Source of the DNA: a bacterium SCSIO 12741
GTDB taxonomy: Bacteria; Bacteroidota; Bacteroidia; Flavobacteriales_G; Salibacteraceae
Assembly (NCBI GenBank): GCA_024398055.1
Contig: CP073749.1
Location: 3,782,594 to 3,846,593 of the forward strand
DNA length: 64,000 bases
Reading direction: 5' to 3'
Position 1 is the first letter of the stretch; every line of letters begins with the position of its first letter. The notes under the pieces are model-generated. The model did not search any database, had not been told where the DNA came from, and worked only from the letters and a program-made list of their open reading frames with translations. Below, piece by piece: positions 44,448 through 53,472 of this stretch. Made by a program: the position numbers and the translations under genes.

Positions 44448-46739
44448 TTATTCCGTTTCCTTTGCTATTTCTTTCTTTTCAGACTTTTTATAAAACATCA
44501 AAACCAACACCGGAAGGAAGAATAAATCACTAATTACTGCAAACAGTAGGGTAGTGGAGACCAACATTCCGATGTAAAAGGTACTGGAAATAGAAGAAAG
44601 AATAAGAATCATAAAACCGGAACACAGAATAAGCGAGGTTACAATAATTGCTTTTCCTGTGGATAGGTAGGTTCGCTTCAGGGCATAGATGATGGATTTA
44701 CCCTTGTTGAGCTCAATTTTAAGCTTACTCATAAAGTGGATCGTATCGTCCACCGCAATTCCAAATGCAATGGCGAAAATGATGGAAGTAGAAATTTTGA
44801 TGTTGATTCCTACAATTCCCATAATGCCAGCAATTACCAAAAGAGGAAGTAAGTTGGGCAATACGGCAATCACAATCATTCTCAGCGATTGGAATAGAAT
44901 ACCCATAATAATGGCAATGATCAAAAAGGCAATGGACAAGCTCAGCACAATGTTATTGGCCAAAAATTCATTGGTCTTATCAATCAAGTAGGGCATACCC
45001 GTGATTCGAACTTCAATCAATTCGGTATTGGTGTTCTCTTTGAGGTATTGGGCAAACTCCTTGTTGAGCTCCCGCATTTTTTTACCTCCAAGGTCTCTCA
45101 CCTTTCCATTAATACGAGCCTCTGTTTTGTTATCGGTTAAGTAGCTCCGTAGGTTCACCTTAGGCAGACGACGAATGTTGCGCTTAATTTTCTTCAGTTC
45201 CTTTTCATCCTTGGGTAGCAGGTAGAATTCGTTCTTTCCACCATTCATGGCTCGTTTGGTTCCTTTTACAAAGGTGTTAGGCGATACAATGAATCCCATG
45301 CCGTACACTTCTTGTAGGCCTTTTTCGATCTTATCTACCTCAAGCAGTACTTCGTGCTCCAGGAAATTACGGTTGGTATCCTTCAGCCAAACGGCCAGTT
45401 CAAAGGGGCGGAAACCCGAGAAATTGTGCTCAAAAAATTCATAGTCCGCTCGCATGCCCTCGTCACTGGCATAGTCGTCCAGAAAGCTATTGTCGAACAC
45501 CAATTGCGAAATTCCGATAAAGGAAATCAGCATGAGTAGGAGCGTGGCGCCAAAAATCAATTGACGATTGGGCAGAATCCACAGGAACAAACGGTGCAAT
45601 TTTTTAGACCAGAAAGAGTCATCTGCATGCTGCCCTTTAACCTTAGGTGTCTTGTGTAAATAGAGTAATGCGGGCAGTAATGTAAAGGACAAGAAGAAGG
45701 CTGCATATACTCCCAATGCCGTAATCCAACCGAATTCCTTAATCGGAATAATCATACTGGTATACAGCGAAAGGAAACCAACGGCTGTGGTAAAAGCAGT
45801 GAAGAATGTGGCCAGACCAATCTCTTTAAAAGCGGTCGTTAAGGCGGGCAACTTACCGTAACCTTTGCGTAACTCATCCAGGTATTTCTCCACGATATGT
45901 ACCACATTCGATACACACACCACAAATAGAATAGTGGGCAGCAGGGTGGTCATAAAGTTGATCGGACGATCGATCATGATCATAAACGCGATCATCCATA
46001 TCAGGGTAATTCCGATCACCGAAAGGGGAATCCAAATGCCCCAGAAGGAGCGGAAACTGATGAACAGGAAGAGGATGAGCAGGAAGAACGAAATGGACAT
46101 AAAGAGCAATAGCTCAAACTCCATTTTTCGAATAAAATAATAGGCCCCCTTGATCTTTCCGGCTACATGAGTTTGCGCAAAACCAAACGATTTGGCAGTA
46201 GCTTCCACATCTTGAACCACCTTGTCGTTTTGTTTTCTATCGTCAGAACCTTCAATGCTCAGGAGCAACGTCACCTTTTGGGCATCTTCAGAAAAGAAGG
46301 CTCCTTTGAGTCCGGGGGTAGAGTAGATTCTAATCGAATCCTTTTTGTACAACTCCGGTTTGTCCACATGAACAAATTTGGTCTTCACCACACCCATTGG
46401 ACCGATAACCGGACTATTGATGTTGGTAGGAGAGGCCACCTTGGTTACATGAGGAACTTTCTTGAGTGAGTCAGTAACCTGCTCCAAACGTTTTAGAAAA
46501 TCTTCTTCAAACAGACTTCCGTCGTTTCCAATTCCAACCAGCAAAAAGTCGTTGTCCGATTCAAACTTGCCAATATGGCTGTAGTAGAACTGAAGATCAT
46601 CGTCGTCAGGCGGAAAAAACTTTTCGAATTTGTAATCGAATTGGACCTTTGGAATAAAGGTTAAAGCAGCCAGCGTCAGTAGTGCAATGCAGAAAAGCAC
46701 AATGATCGCTAAGGTCTTTCTGAATTTGTCGTTTATCAT
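44448..46739 (-). CDS. MMPL/RND-family transporter
   Basis: A 763-residue inner-membrane protein with twelve predicted helices in two halves, each with a large periplasmic loop (about residues 30-210 and 420-590). The second half has the sterol-sensing-like stretch GINIKISTSIIFAIAFGIAV, then DDTIHFMSKLKIELNKGKSI, typical of MMPL transporters that use the proton gradient to export lipids or hydrophobic compounds. No membrane-fusion protein or TolC partner lies nearby, so it may export lipids as in HpnN- or MmpL-type systems. Confidence 0.85.
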   Translation of the reverse strand: MINDKFRKTLAIIVLFCIALLTLAALTFIPKVQFDYKFEKFFPPDDDDLQFYYSHIGKFESDNDFLLVGIGNDGSLFEEDFLKRLEQVTDSLKKVPHVTKVASPTNINSPVIGPMGVVKTKFVHVDKPELYKKDSIRIYSTPGLKGAFFSEDAQKVTLLLSIEGSDDRKQNDKVVQDVEATAKSFGFAQTHVAGKIKGAYYFIRKMEFELLLFMSISFFLLILFLFISFRSFWGIWIPLSVIGITLIWMIAFMIMIDRPINFMTTLLPTILFVVCVSNVVHIVEKYLDELRKGYGKLPALTTAFKEIGLATFFTAFTTAVGFLSLYTSMIIPIKEFGWITALGVYAAFFLSFTLLPALLYLHKTPKVKGQHADDSFWSKKLHRLFLWILPNRQLIFGATLLLMLISFIGISQLVFDNSFLDDYASDEGMRADYEFFEHNFSGFRPFELAVWLKDTNRNFLEHEVLLEVDKIEKGLQEVYGMGFIVSPNTFVKGTKRAMNGGKNEFYLLPKDEKELKKIKRNIRRLPKVNLRSYLTDNKTEARINGKVRDLGGKKMRELNKEFAQYLKENTNTELIEVRITGMPYLIDKTNEFLANNIVLSLSIAFLIIAIIMGILFQSLRMIVIAVLPNLLPLLVIAGIMGIVGINIKISTSIIFAIAFGIAVDDTIHFMSKLKIELNKGKSIIYALKRTYLSTGKAIIVTSLILCSGFMILILSSISSTFYIGMLVSTTLLFAVISDLFFLPVLVLMFYKKSEKKEIAKETE

Positions 46740-46861
46740 AATGTGGAAGGGTGCAAAACTAAATTAATTCGGATAGTGGCAGGTCACTTATTTAACCTTC
46801 CTGTTTTTGATTGTAGTCGAAATGGATATATTTGATTCAGGACTACAAAAAAGCACAAACG

Positions 46862-47185
46862 ATGAAAAGCATTTTACCCTTCTTGGTTTTCCTGATGATG
46901 TCGGCTACGACCTTTGCCCAGGATTATATTGTAGTAAAGCTCTATGAGCCAATTAACAAACCAGGTGAAATCGTTATCGCCTATGGCAACGGAAAATCCG
47001 AACGTATCCCGGTAGAAAAATTGAACTCTACTCATCACGAGCACAACTGCAACCAGTTGGTTGATGTGTTCAACCGGTTGGGTAAGCAAGGGTACGAACT
47101 GGAAACTTCTGCAGGTTCGAGCCATGGAAATAGTGCCTCTATCCTTCATGTAGATACCTTTGTCTTCGTAAAAGAAGACGAGTAG
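46862..47185 (+). CDS. Small exported protein
   Basis: A 107-residue protein from the ATG at 46862, with signal peptide MKSILPFLVFLMMSATTFAQ. The mature part is a small alpha/beta domain (DYIVVKLYEPINKPGEIVIA ... LVDVFNRLGKQGYELETSAG). The ending KQGYELE followed by a short strand recalls DUF4177-like proteins, a weak match. It lies 3 bp upstream of an SDR gene, so the two are co-transcribed. Confidence 0.55.
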   Translation: MKSILPFLVFLMMSATTFAQDYIVVKLYEPINKPGEIVIAYGNGKSERIPVEKLNSTHHEHNCNQLVDVFNRLGKQGYELETSAGSSHGNSASILHVDTFVFVKEDE

Positions 47186-47188
47186 TAC

Positions 47189-47986
47189 ATGTCCTGGTAC
47201 CATAAGAATTGCTGGATTACCGGAGCCACCTCAGGCATCGGTGAATCGCTGTGTTATGCTTTGGCGTCGGAAGGAGCCAATCTCATCCTTTCCGCCAGAC
47301 GGTTGGATAAATTAGAAGCAGTGGCCGAAAAGTGCCGCTCTTTGGGTTCGGATCAAGTTTGGATCGTTCCCCTGGATTTAGGCAGCCCCGATTCCATTCA
47401 AAAAGCGGTAGATCAAGTTTCAACAGATTCCATTCAGGTAGATTACCTGTTCAACAATGGTGGTATTAGCCAACGGGCTGAAGCGATGGATGCAGGAATA
47501 GAAGTAGATCGAAAGATTATGGAGGTCAATTACTTTGGAGCTGTGGCTTTGACCAAGGCGGTTCTCCCCATGATGGAAAAATCGGGATTTGGTCACGTGG
47601 TAGCTACCAGCAGTATTACGGGAGTTTTTGGATTTCCCCTGCGCTCGGCTTATTCGGCTTCAAAACATGCCTTGCATGGGTTTTACGAATCCCTGGGATT
47701 TGAAGTGGCTCGCAAAAACATTTTTGTCACCATTGTTTGTCCGGGACGAATTGCTACGGACATTTCTCTTCATGCAATTGGAGCAGATGGAAAAGCCCAT
47801 GGTGAAATGGACGAGGGGCAGTCAGGCGGAATGCCGGCAGACCAGTGTGCTCGAATCATTCTAAGAGGAGTAGAGCAAAAAAAGAAAGAAATATTGGTGG
47901 GCAACAAGGAATTGATCATGGTGTATCTAAAGCGTTATATTCCGGGATTATTTTATAAACTTGCCGCCCGAATTAAACCCACATAA
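47189..47986 (+). CDS. Short-chain dehydrogenase/reductase
   Basis: A 265-residue classical SDR. The nucleotide-binding loop is TGATSGIGESL, the NNGG segment is LFNNGGISQRA, the catalytic Ser is in VATSSITG, and YSASKHAL carries the YxxxK pair. VCPGRIATDIS completes the active site region. It resembles the DHRS7-like group. The C-terminal half is hydrophobic and basic. It shares an operon with a small exported protein upstream and a VOC enzyme 9 bp downstream, but the substrate is not obvious. Confidence 0.9.
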   Translation: MSWYHKNCWITGATSGIGESLCYALASEGANLILSARRLDKLEAVAEKCRSLGSDQVWIVPLDLGSPDSIQKAVDQVSTDSIQVDYLFNNGGISQRAEAMDAGIEVDRKIMEVNYFGAVALTKAVLPMMEKSGFGHVVATSSITGVFGFPLRSAYSASKHALHGFYESLGFEVARKNIFVTIVCPGRIATDISLHAIGADGKAHGEMDEGQSGGMPADQCARIILRGVEQKKKEILVGNKELIMVYLKRYIPGLFYKLAARIKPT

Positions 47987-47995
47987 AATAGCGTT

Positions 47996-49057
47996 ATGGC
48001 AGTAGTGATCAGTGGAATTCAGCAATTGGGAATTGGCATTCCTAACGTACACGAAGCATTTGATTTTTACCGCAAAAACTTTGGTATGGACATCAAGGTT
48101 TTTGAAGAGGCGGCAGATGCTGCCTTGATGTTGCCTTACACCCAAAACGAGGTGCGAAGCCGTCACGCCATCTTGGCTATGAACATTCAGAGTGGGGGAG
48201 GATTTGAAATTTGGCAGTACACTTCCCGTACTCCTCAGTTGCCCGAATTTGAAGTTAAGTTGGGTGATTACGGTCTGTACATTGGAAAAATCCGTTCTTA
48301 CGATGTGGCCAAAACCTACGAGCAATTCAAAAAAGATGGCGTTCAATTGGACAGTGAGCTCCTGGAAATGCCCAACGGTCAGAAGCACTTTTTTATGAGC
48401 GATCCTTACGGAAACCGCTTCCAAATAGTACCTGATGGTTACGTATTCAAAAACACGGGAGGATTAACCGCCGGTCCAATGGGCGGAATTATTGGTGTAT
48501 CCGATGTCGAGAAGTCCAAAACCCTCTACTCAGACGTATTGGGGTACGACAAGGTGATTTATGACGAAACCGGAACATTCGAAGATCTAAAGGGATTGCC
48601 TGAAGGTGGTGGTAAATTTCGCCGGGTTTTGCTTACCCACAGCAAACCGCGTAATGGAGCTTTTAGTAAATTGATTGGACCTACTCAGATCGAGTTGATT
48701 CAATCCCTAGATCGTACGGATTGCCGCAAAATCTTTGAAAACCGCGATTGGGGTGATCGAGGATTTATTCACCTCTGCTTCGATATCAATGGTATGGATG
48801 AATTGATGCAGCTCTGCGAATCCAAAGGGTTTCCTTTTACTGTGGATAGTGCCAATAGCTTTGATATGGGAGAGGCTGCTGGACGTTTCTCATACATCGA
48901 AGATCCGGATGGATACTTGATCGAGTTTGTGGAGACCCATAAAGTGCCGGTAATGAAAAAATTGGGCTGGTACATTAACTTGAAGAAAAGAGATCCTCAA
49001 AAACCTCTTCCTGATTGGATGCTCAAGGCCATGCACCTTACACGGGTGAAAGGTTAG
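47996..49057 (+). CDS. VOC-family protein with two glyoxalase-like domains
   Basis: A 353-residue protein of two vicinal-oxygen-chelate domains: residues about 5-150 (GIQQLGIGIPNVHEAFDFYR ... FMSDPYGNRFQIVPDG) and about 160-310 (GGIIGVSDVEKSKTLYSDVL ... FSYIEDPDGYLIEFVETHKV). VOC enzymes bind a divalent metal and include dioxygenases, glyoxalases and fosfomycin resistance proteins. Metal ligands cannot all be placed with certainty. It lies in an operon with an SDR reductase, so the pair may act on one small molecule. The C-terminus is basic. Confidence 0.85.
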   Translation: MAVVISGIQQLGIGIPNVHEAFDFYRKNFGMDIKVFEEAADAALMLPYTQNEVRSRHAILAMNIQSGGGFEIWQYTSRTPQLPEFEVKLGDYGLYIGKIRSYDVAKTYEQFKKDGVQLDSELLEMPNGQKHFFMSDPYGNRFQIVPDGYVFKNTGGLTAGPMGGIIGVSDVEKSKTLYSDVLGYDKVIYDETGTFEDLKGLPEGGGKFRRVLLTHSKPRNGAFSKLIGPTQIELIQSLDRTDCRKIFENRDWGDRGFIHLCFDINGMDELMQLCESKGFPFTVDSANSFDMGEAAGRFSYIEDPDGYLIEFVETHKVPVMKKLGWYINLKKRDPQKPLPDWMLKAMHLTRVKG

Positions 49058-49231
49058 GAATTTTCATTTTTCCGATGTTTATCGGATCAATTTTCAATGA
49101 TCAACGTGAGGACGGAAATCTTTGTCCTTATTAACGTATCCTGAAAGTTTTTGATAATCAGGCTGTAGCCTTTTTGGTGAATAGATAATTGAGGTTTTAA
49201 CGTCAAAATATTTATCGCTAAACCTATTTAG

Positions 49232-49253
49232 TTAGGATTCCTTACTATATTTG
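49232..49253 (+). promoter_or_regulatory. Operator/promoter of the thioredoxin-like gene
   Basis: TTAGGATTCCT at 49232-49242 is followed after 3 bp by TATATTTG at 49246-49253, a good TAnnTTTG -7 element, 44 bp before the start codon. The TTAGGATTCCT block is the same as in the site upstream of the MarR gene, so a shared regulator is likely. Confidence 0.55.
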
Positions 49254-49296
49254 TATCGGCAATATCGCCGTTGAACTTTAACACCTAAAATTGATT

Positions 49297-49530
49297 ATGA
49301 GCAAATCTGTTTTTTACCACGCTGGTTGCCCGGTTTGTGTAAGTGCTGAGCACGACATTGTAGAATTGATTGGAAAAGAGAATCTCGAGATCGTCCACTT
49401 GGGTGAGGATTCTTCACGTATTCCTCAAGCGGAAAGGGAAGGAGTAAAGTCTGTTCCTGCCTTACTCACTCCAAATGGCAACGTGCTGCACTTGAATTTT
49501 GGAGCGTCTATGGAAGACGTGAAGGGCTAA
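49297..49530 (+). CDS. Thioredoxin-like protein with CPVC motif
   Basis: A 77-residue protein from the ATG at 49297. The N-terminus is a single strand followed by a CPVC redox motif (Cys11 and Cys14 in YHAGCPVCVSAEH), and VKSVPALLT gives the cis-proline loop, so it is a compact thioredoxin/glutaredoxin-like domain. It could be a disulfide reductase or a redox sensor. The MarR-type regulator downstream has a C-terminal cysteine cluster and carries the same operator upstream, so the two genes are likely co-regulated. Confidence 0.75.
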   Translation: MSKSVFYHAGCPVCVSAEHDIVELIGKENLEIVHLGEDSSRIPQAEREGVKSVPALLTPNGNVLHLNFGASMEDVKG

Positions 49531-49548
49531 TTTTTTTATCCCAATTTG

Positions 49549-49576
49549 TTAGGATTCCTAAGTAATTCTATCTTTG
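49549..49576 (+). promoter_or_regulatory. Operator/promoter of the MarR gene
   Basis: TTAGGATTCCTAA at 49549-49561 is a 13-bp perfect palindrome and shares TTAGGATTCCT with the upstream gene's site. TATCTTTG at 49569-49576 matches the -7 consensus. Repressor binding near the promoter would fit autoregulation by the encoded MarR protein. Confidence 0.55.
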
Positions 49577-49604
49577 ACCCGTGGCTATTGTCACGGGTTT
49601 TTTT
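49577..49604 (+). terminator. Terminator-like hairpin directly before the MarR start codon
   Basis: ACCCGTG at 49577-49583 pairs with CACGGGT at 49592-49598, followed by seven T (49598-49604) that run straight into the ATG at 49605. It may end the thioredoxin-like transcript or act as an attenuator in the MarR leader. Confidence 0.6.
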
Positions 49605-50177
49605 ATGGATGAAAATTTAAACAGCAGAATTACCCACGGTTTGGAGCGGATTGCTGAAGCCATTCAGGCTTTACTATGGGAAAAAGCCAAAGTTCATGGC
49701 TTGAGCCCCATTCAAATCAAGATTCTATTTTTTGTGTCGAAACATGGAGCTGAATTGTGCAATGTCAGTCAGTTGGCTAAGGAGTTTAACGTGACCAAGC
49801 CTACCATTAGTGATGCTGTGCGGGTTTTGGACAAAAAAGGATGGGTTGAAAAGGACTATTCTTCCAGTGATAGTCGAAGTTTTTCTCTCTTTCTAAGCAC
49901 TCAAGGAAAAGACTTGCTCAAGGAATTAGGGCAGTATACTTACCCCTTGGAACAAGCCATCCATCCCTTGGAAACACATCAAAAGGAAGCGATTCATGCT
50001 ACCCTTATTCAGCTCATTCACCAGCTAAACAAGGCCGGTGTTCTGCAAGTTCAACGTACCTGTCTCGGATGTCGTTTTCATGAAATGCAGGGGGAGAATC
50101 ATTATTGTCATTTTCTACAAAGTCCTCTTACCGTAGCAAACCTTCAGGTAGATTGTCCAGACTTTCAGGCAGCGTAG
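49605..50177 (+). CDS. MarR-family regulator with C-terminal cysteine cluster
   Basis: A 190-residue regulator from the ATG at 49605. A GTG 24 bp upstream would fall in the terminator stem. A winged-helix domain covers about residues 30-110 (LSPIQIKILFFVSKHGAELC, then SQLAKEFNVTKPTISDAVRV). The C-terminus has CLGCRFH, then HYCHF and VDCPDF (Cys153, 156, 168 and 184), a four-cysteine motif seen in a subgroup of MarR proteins and probably a metal or redox site. It sits downstream of a thioredoxin-like gene with the same operator, so it likely controls both. Confidence 0.85.
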   Translation: MDENLNSRITHGLERIAEAIQALLWEKAKVHGLSPIQIKILFFVSKHGAELCNVSQLAKEFNVTKPTISDAVRVLDKKGWVEKDYSSSDSRSFSLFLSTQGKDLLKELGQYTYPLEQAIHPLETHQKEAIHATLIQLIHQLNKAGVLQVQRTCLGCRFHEMQGENHYCHFLQSPLTVANLQVDCPDFQAA

Positions 50178-50178
50178 C

Positions 50179-52140
50179 CTATTGATTGCAGTATTTTTTC
50201 AGGATAGAGTAGGCGTCATGCATGCCTAATTCACCTGCTCGACTTAAGTCGTTACACGCTTTTTTGTTGCTCTTCAGGTAGAGGTAGGTTAAGGCTCGGT
50301 TGTAGTAGGCTTCTTTGAACTCCGGGTTAACTTTGATAGCCTTGCTATAGGCTTCCACCGCTCCGTTGAAGTTCCCTTGCTCGGCTCTCACAATTCCTAT
50401 ATTAAACCAGGCGTAGTAGAAGTCGGGTTGCAATTCTAGGGTCTTCTGATACATTTCTTCGATCTGAGCCAACTGTAGTTTTACGGTTTGCACGTCCTTC
50501 AATTGCACGGGAGTAATTTCATCCCCCACATCGATAAATGCCCCTTCTCCTGCATCCAATTTGAGCAACAACTCCAATAAGTCGAGCATGGTATTACCTC
50601 GGTTGAAGTAGGCCAGGTAAAAATCTGGATGAGCTGCAATGAGGCTATCGTAGCTTGCCAAAGATTGGTTGAAGTCGAAGGTTGAATGGTACCAAATGGC
50701 TTTCCAAAGTAGGGTTCGTTGAGCTTTTAACTCATCGGTTTCTGGTTGAGTTAAATTTTCCAGGGCTTCCTTTCGTAATTCGGGTTGCCCTTCTGGAACA
50801 TCCTGCATGTGGTGAGTTACATAAAAATAAGGCAGGTTATGAGTGGCTTCGTTAAATTGGTTAAGCACTTCGATGTTGTATTCCAATTGAGACCGGGTTA
50901 CCTGGGAATAGTCCGTTTCTTCAATTCGGAAGAAGGGAACAGCGTAAACAATAAACTGGTTCTCTTCTTCATTAAAGTCAGGGTTGTAGAAATCGGCATC
51001 CATTTCGGTAAACCGCTTTAGCATTTCCTCATCTTCCAGGTTGTACTCACGTTCCCGGTTTTTTCCACGGAGAGAGTTTCCCTTCATATAATCGGCTTGG
51101 GCTCCTTTTTCATCCCCTAATTCCTTTCTCACGAAGGCTCGGTTAAACCAGGCATCTTCCATATCCGGAAAAAGAGCGATAACCTTGCTGTATTCGGCCT
51201 CAGCCTTTTCATACTTCTCCAATTTATGGTAGGAAAGAGCCAGGTTAAAGTGTCCCAGAATATTCTCCGGATTAATCTCTGTAACCCGTTTGTAGTCGTA
51301 GGCTGCCCCTTTTACATTGCCCAGATTTCCCCGAATGTTTCCCCGGTTGTAGTAAGCCAGAGCATTGTTCGGGTTAAGCCGGATAACCTGATCATATTCT
51401 GCCAAGGCTTCTTCATACATCAAGCGATCCGCAAAAATGTTTCCCCGAACAAAATAGCCCAGAGATGAACTGCTATCTATACTAATGGCAGAATCGCAAT
51501 CGGTTAAAGCCAAAGTGTACTCCAGTTTCTCGTTGTATACCATGGCCCGACGCAGGTAGGCCTCGTCATTTTTCGGATTGATTTTTAGGGTCTGGGTAAA
51601 ATCCTCAATCGCTTTGTTGTATTTCTGTGATTGAGCGTAGGCCACGCCGCGAAGCATGAAAGCTGATTCCAGGTAGGGATTGAGCGAAGCCGCCCGATCG
51701 CAGGTTACGATTACGGCTTCCAGTTCATTTATCTGCAATTGACTGAAGGCCTTGTTGATGTAGGTGAAATAGTCGCCAGGATCCAACTTAATGGCGCGGT
51801 TAAAATCTTCAATGGCGCCATAATGATCATTGAGCTGAGCCCGGGCCAAACCTCGGTTTTGGAAGGGAGCCGGAACAAGGGGATTTAACCGAATACATTG
51901 GGTATAGTCTTCACGGGCACCGAGAAAATCTTCCAATTGGTATTTGGCCATTCCTCGTAGAAAATAGGCCTCCGTCAGATAGGGGCGGGCACGAAGGGCG
52001 AAATTCAACCGTTGAATCGCGGAGGTATAATTCTGATTTTGCAGATCTGACCGTGCCAGGGAAACATACTTTTCTGCACTTAATTGAGCTTTTGCATTCA
52101 CGCTCAATACCATCACTAAACCTACCAGCCAAATCTTCAC
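50179..52140 (-). CDS. TPR-repeat periplasmic protein
   Basis: From the GTG start at 52140 the protein has 653 residues and a signal peptide (KIWLVGLVMVLSVNAKAQ). A TTG 36 bp upstream is the alternative. It contains about nine to ten TPR motifs in its first two thirds (AYFLRGMAKYQLEDFLGARE, AYYNRGNIRGNLGNVKGAAY, ILGHFNLALSYHKLEKYEKA) and two or three at the C-terminus. Such proteins act as scaffolds for envelope complexes. It is a single gene, its stop adjacent to the convergent MarR gene. Confidence 0.8.
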   Translation of the reverse strand: MKIWLVGLVMVLSVNAKAQLSAEKYVSLARSDLQNQNYTSAIQRLNFALRARPYLTEAYFLRGMAKYQLEDFLGAREDYTQCIRLNPLVPAPFQNRGLARAQLNDHYGAIEDFNRAIKLDPGDYFTYINKAFSQLQINELEAVIVTCDRAASLNPYLESAFMLRGVAYAQSQKYNKAIEDFTQTLKINPKNDEAYLRRAMVYNEKLEYTLALTDCDSAISIDSSSSLGYFVRGNIFADRLMYEEALAEYDQVIRLNPNNALAYYNRGNIRGNLGNVKGAAYDYKRVTEINPENILGHFNLALSYHKLEKYEKAEAEYSKVIALFPDMEDAWFNRAFVRKELGDEKGAQADYMKGNSLRGKNREREYNLEDEEMLKRFTEMDADFYNPDFNEEENQFIVYAVPFFRIEETDYSQVTRSQLEYNIEVLNQFNEATHNLPYFYVTHHMQDVPEGQPELRKEALENLTQPETDELKAQRTLLWKAIWYHSTFDFNQSLASYDSLIAAHPDFYLAYFNRGNTMLDLLELLLKLDAGEGAFIDVGDEITPVQLKDVQTVKLQLAQIEEMYQKTLELQPDFYYAWFNIGIVRAEQGNFNGAVEAYSKAIKVNPEFKEAYYNRALTYLYLKSNKKACNDLSRAGELGMHDAYSILKKYCNQ

Positions 52141-52206
52141 AAATGCAAAAGTATAAGAATGCCAACGTGGGGACAATGTGGTATATTGTCAGCTTAAAAT
52201 TTTCCT

Positions 52207-52779
52207 ATGAAAAGTACTTGTTTAGGAATACTTCTTGGTTGGAGTATTCTTCTTTTTTCAGGTTCATTGGCTTGGGCTCAAGAATCATCGGAATTGCAGG
52301 CTGCACCTCATCGATTGCGACACACCATTGCCTTTTTTCAGGGCGTCACATTTATCCCGTTGACTCGAGAAAACCCCTTGGATAGAGAGCAAAGTATGTC
52401 AACAGTGAACACCTATGGTTTGAACTATGTGTACACCTTCAATCACCGGTGGGCTCTTGGAGGAATGTTCGATTTTCAGCAGGCCAAGTACTACATCGAA
52501 GACGATGGGGAAATTTTGGAGCGATACAAAGTTGCTGTGGCCGTGCTTCAAGCCTATTATGAACCCGTTAGAGGACTTAATTTCTTCGCCGGTCCAGGAC
52601 TCGAATTTGAGTCGAATGAGAATTTCTATGTGCTCAAGGTAGGAGCAGAGTATGAGCTATACCTGGCCAACAACTGGTGGATTATTCCTGAAGTTTCTTA
52701 CGAGTTTAAACAGGTATACAACAACTACAACGTTGGATTTAAAATTGCCCGAAGCTTTGGGCGTTCTCCGCATCATTAA
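52207..52779 (+). CDS. Outer-membrane beta-barrel protein
   Basis: A 190-residue protein with a signal peptide (GILLGWSILLFSGSLAWAQ) and strands typical of a small barrel (YGLNYVYTFNHRWALGGMFD, LNFFAGPGLEFESNENFYVL, NNWWIIPEVSYEFKQVYNNY). The C-terminal IARSFGRSPHH is basic and does not end in the usual aromatic residue. It lies 15 bp before a Rossmann-fold gene on the same strand, so both may be co-transcribed. Confidence 0.65.
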   Translation: MKSTCLGILLGWSILLFSGSLAWAQESSELQAAPHRLRHTIAFFQGVTFIPLTRENPLDREQSMSTVNTYGLNYVYTFNHRWALGGMFDFQQAKYYIEDDGEILERYKVAVAVLQAYYEPVRGLNFFAGPGLEFESNENFYVLKVGAEYELYLANNWWIIPEVSYEFKQVYNNYNVGFKIARSFGRSPHH

Positions 52780-52794
52780 TATAACTTTGATCAC

Positions 52795-53472
52795 ATGGGA
52801 CTAAAAGTGGTAATTACCGGAGCAAGCGGAATGGTGGGCAAAGGAGTGTTACTCGAATGCCTGGATAGCCCGCTCATCGACCAAGCCATCACGATCAATC
52901 GTCGGTCTATCGAGGTGGATCATCCGAAGCACAAAGAGCTGATATTAAAAGACTTTTCACAGGTTTCGAGTATAGCTGGAGAATTGAGCAATTGCGATGC
53001 GGCCTATTTCTGCTTGGGAATTTCTGCTGTGGGCCTCTCCGAAGAAAAATATACAGAGATTACTCATTCCCTCACCCTCAATTTTGCCCAGGAATTTTTG
53101 ATTCAAAACCCGGATTCAGTCTTTTGTTATGTTTCAGGAGCGGGAACCGATTCTTCCGAAAAGGGGAGAAGCATGTGGGCACGGGTTAAGGGTAAAACCG
53201 AAAATGACCTATTGGCCATGAATTTTTCCAAAGCTTATATGTTCCGCCCTGGATTCATCCAACCTTTGCGTGGTATTCAATCCAGAACGGCTGCTTACCG
53301 GGTTATTTACAAAATCTTCTGGCCTCTGTATTTGGTTCTTAAACAGTTTCCGGCAGCTGCAACCAATACTACCAATCTTGGAAAAGCCATGATTGAAGTG
53401 GCCAGTAAAAAGCCAGATCTCAAAATATTGGGCAACAAGGAGATTAATCGGGAAGCGTCAAAACTCGCTTAA
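52795..53472 (+). CDS. NAD(P)-binding Rossmann-fold protein (atypical SDR)
   Basis: A 225-residue protein with the nucleotide-binding loop ITGASGMVGKGVLLE (about 7-21), a short strand-helix pattern and FCYVSGAGTDSSEKGRSMWA in the catalytic region, like NmrA- or HTATIP2-type atypical SDRs. Tyr/Lys catalytic residues are not clearly conserved, so it may be a sensor or a reductase of unusual type. The stop overlaps the convergent WG-repeat gene by 4 bp. Confidence 0.8.
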   Translation: MGLKVVITGASGMVGKGVLLECLDSPLIDQAITINRRSIEVDHPKHKELILKDFSQVSSIAGELSNCDAAYFCLGISAVGLSEEKYTEITHSLTLNFAQEFLIQNPDSVFCYVSGAGTDSSEKGRSMWARVKGKTENDLLAMNFSKAYMFRPGFIQPLRGIQSRTAAYRVIYKIFWPLYLVLKQFPAAATNTTNLGKAMIEVASKKPDLKILGNKEINREASKLA

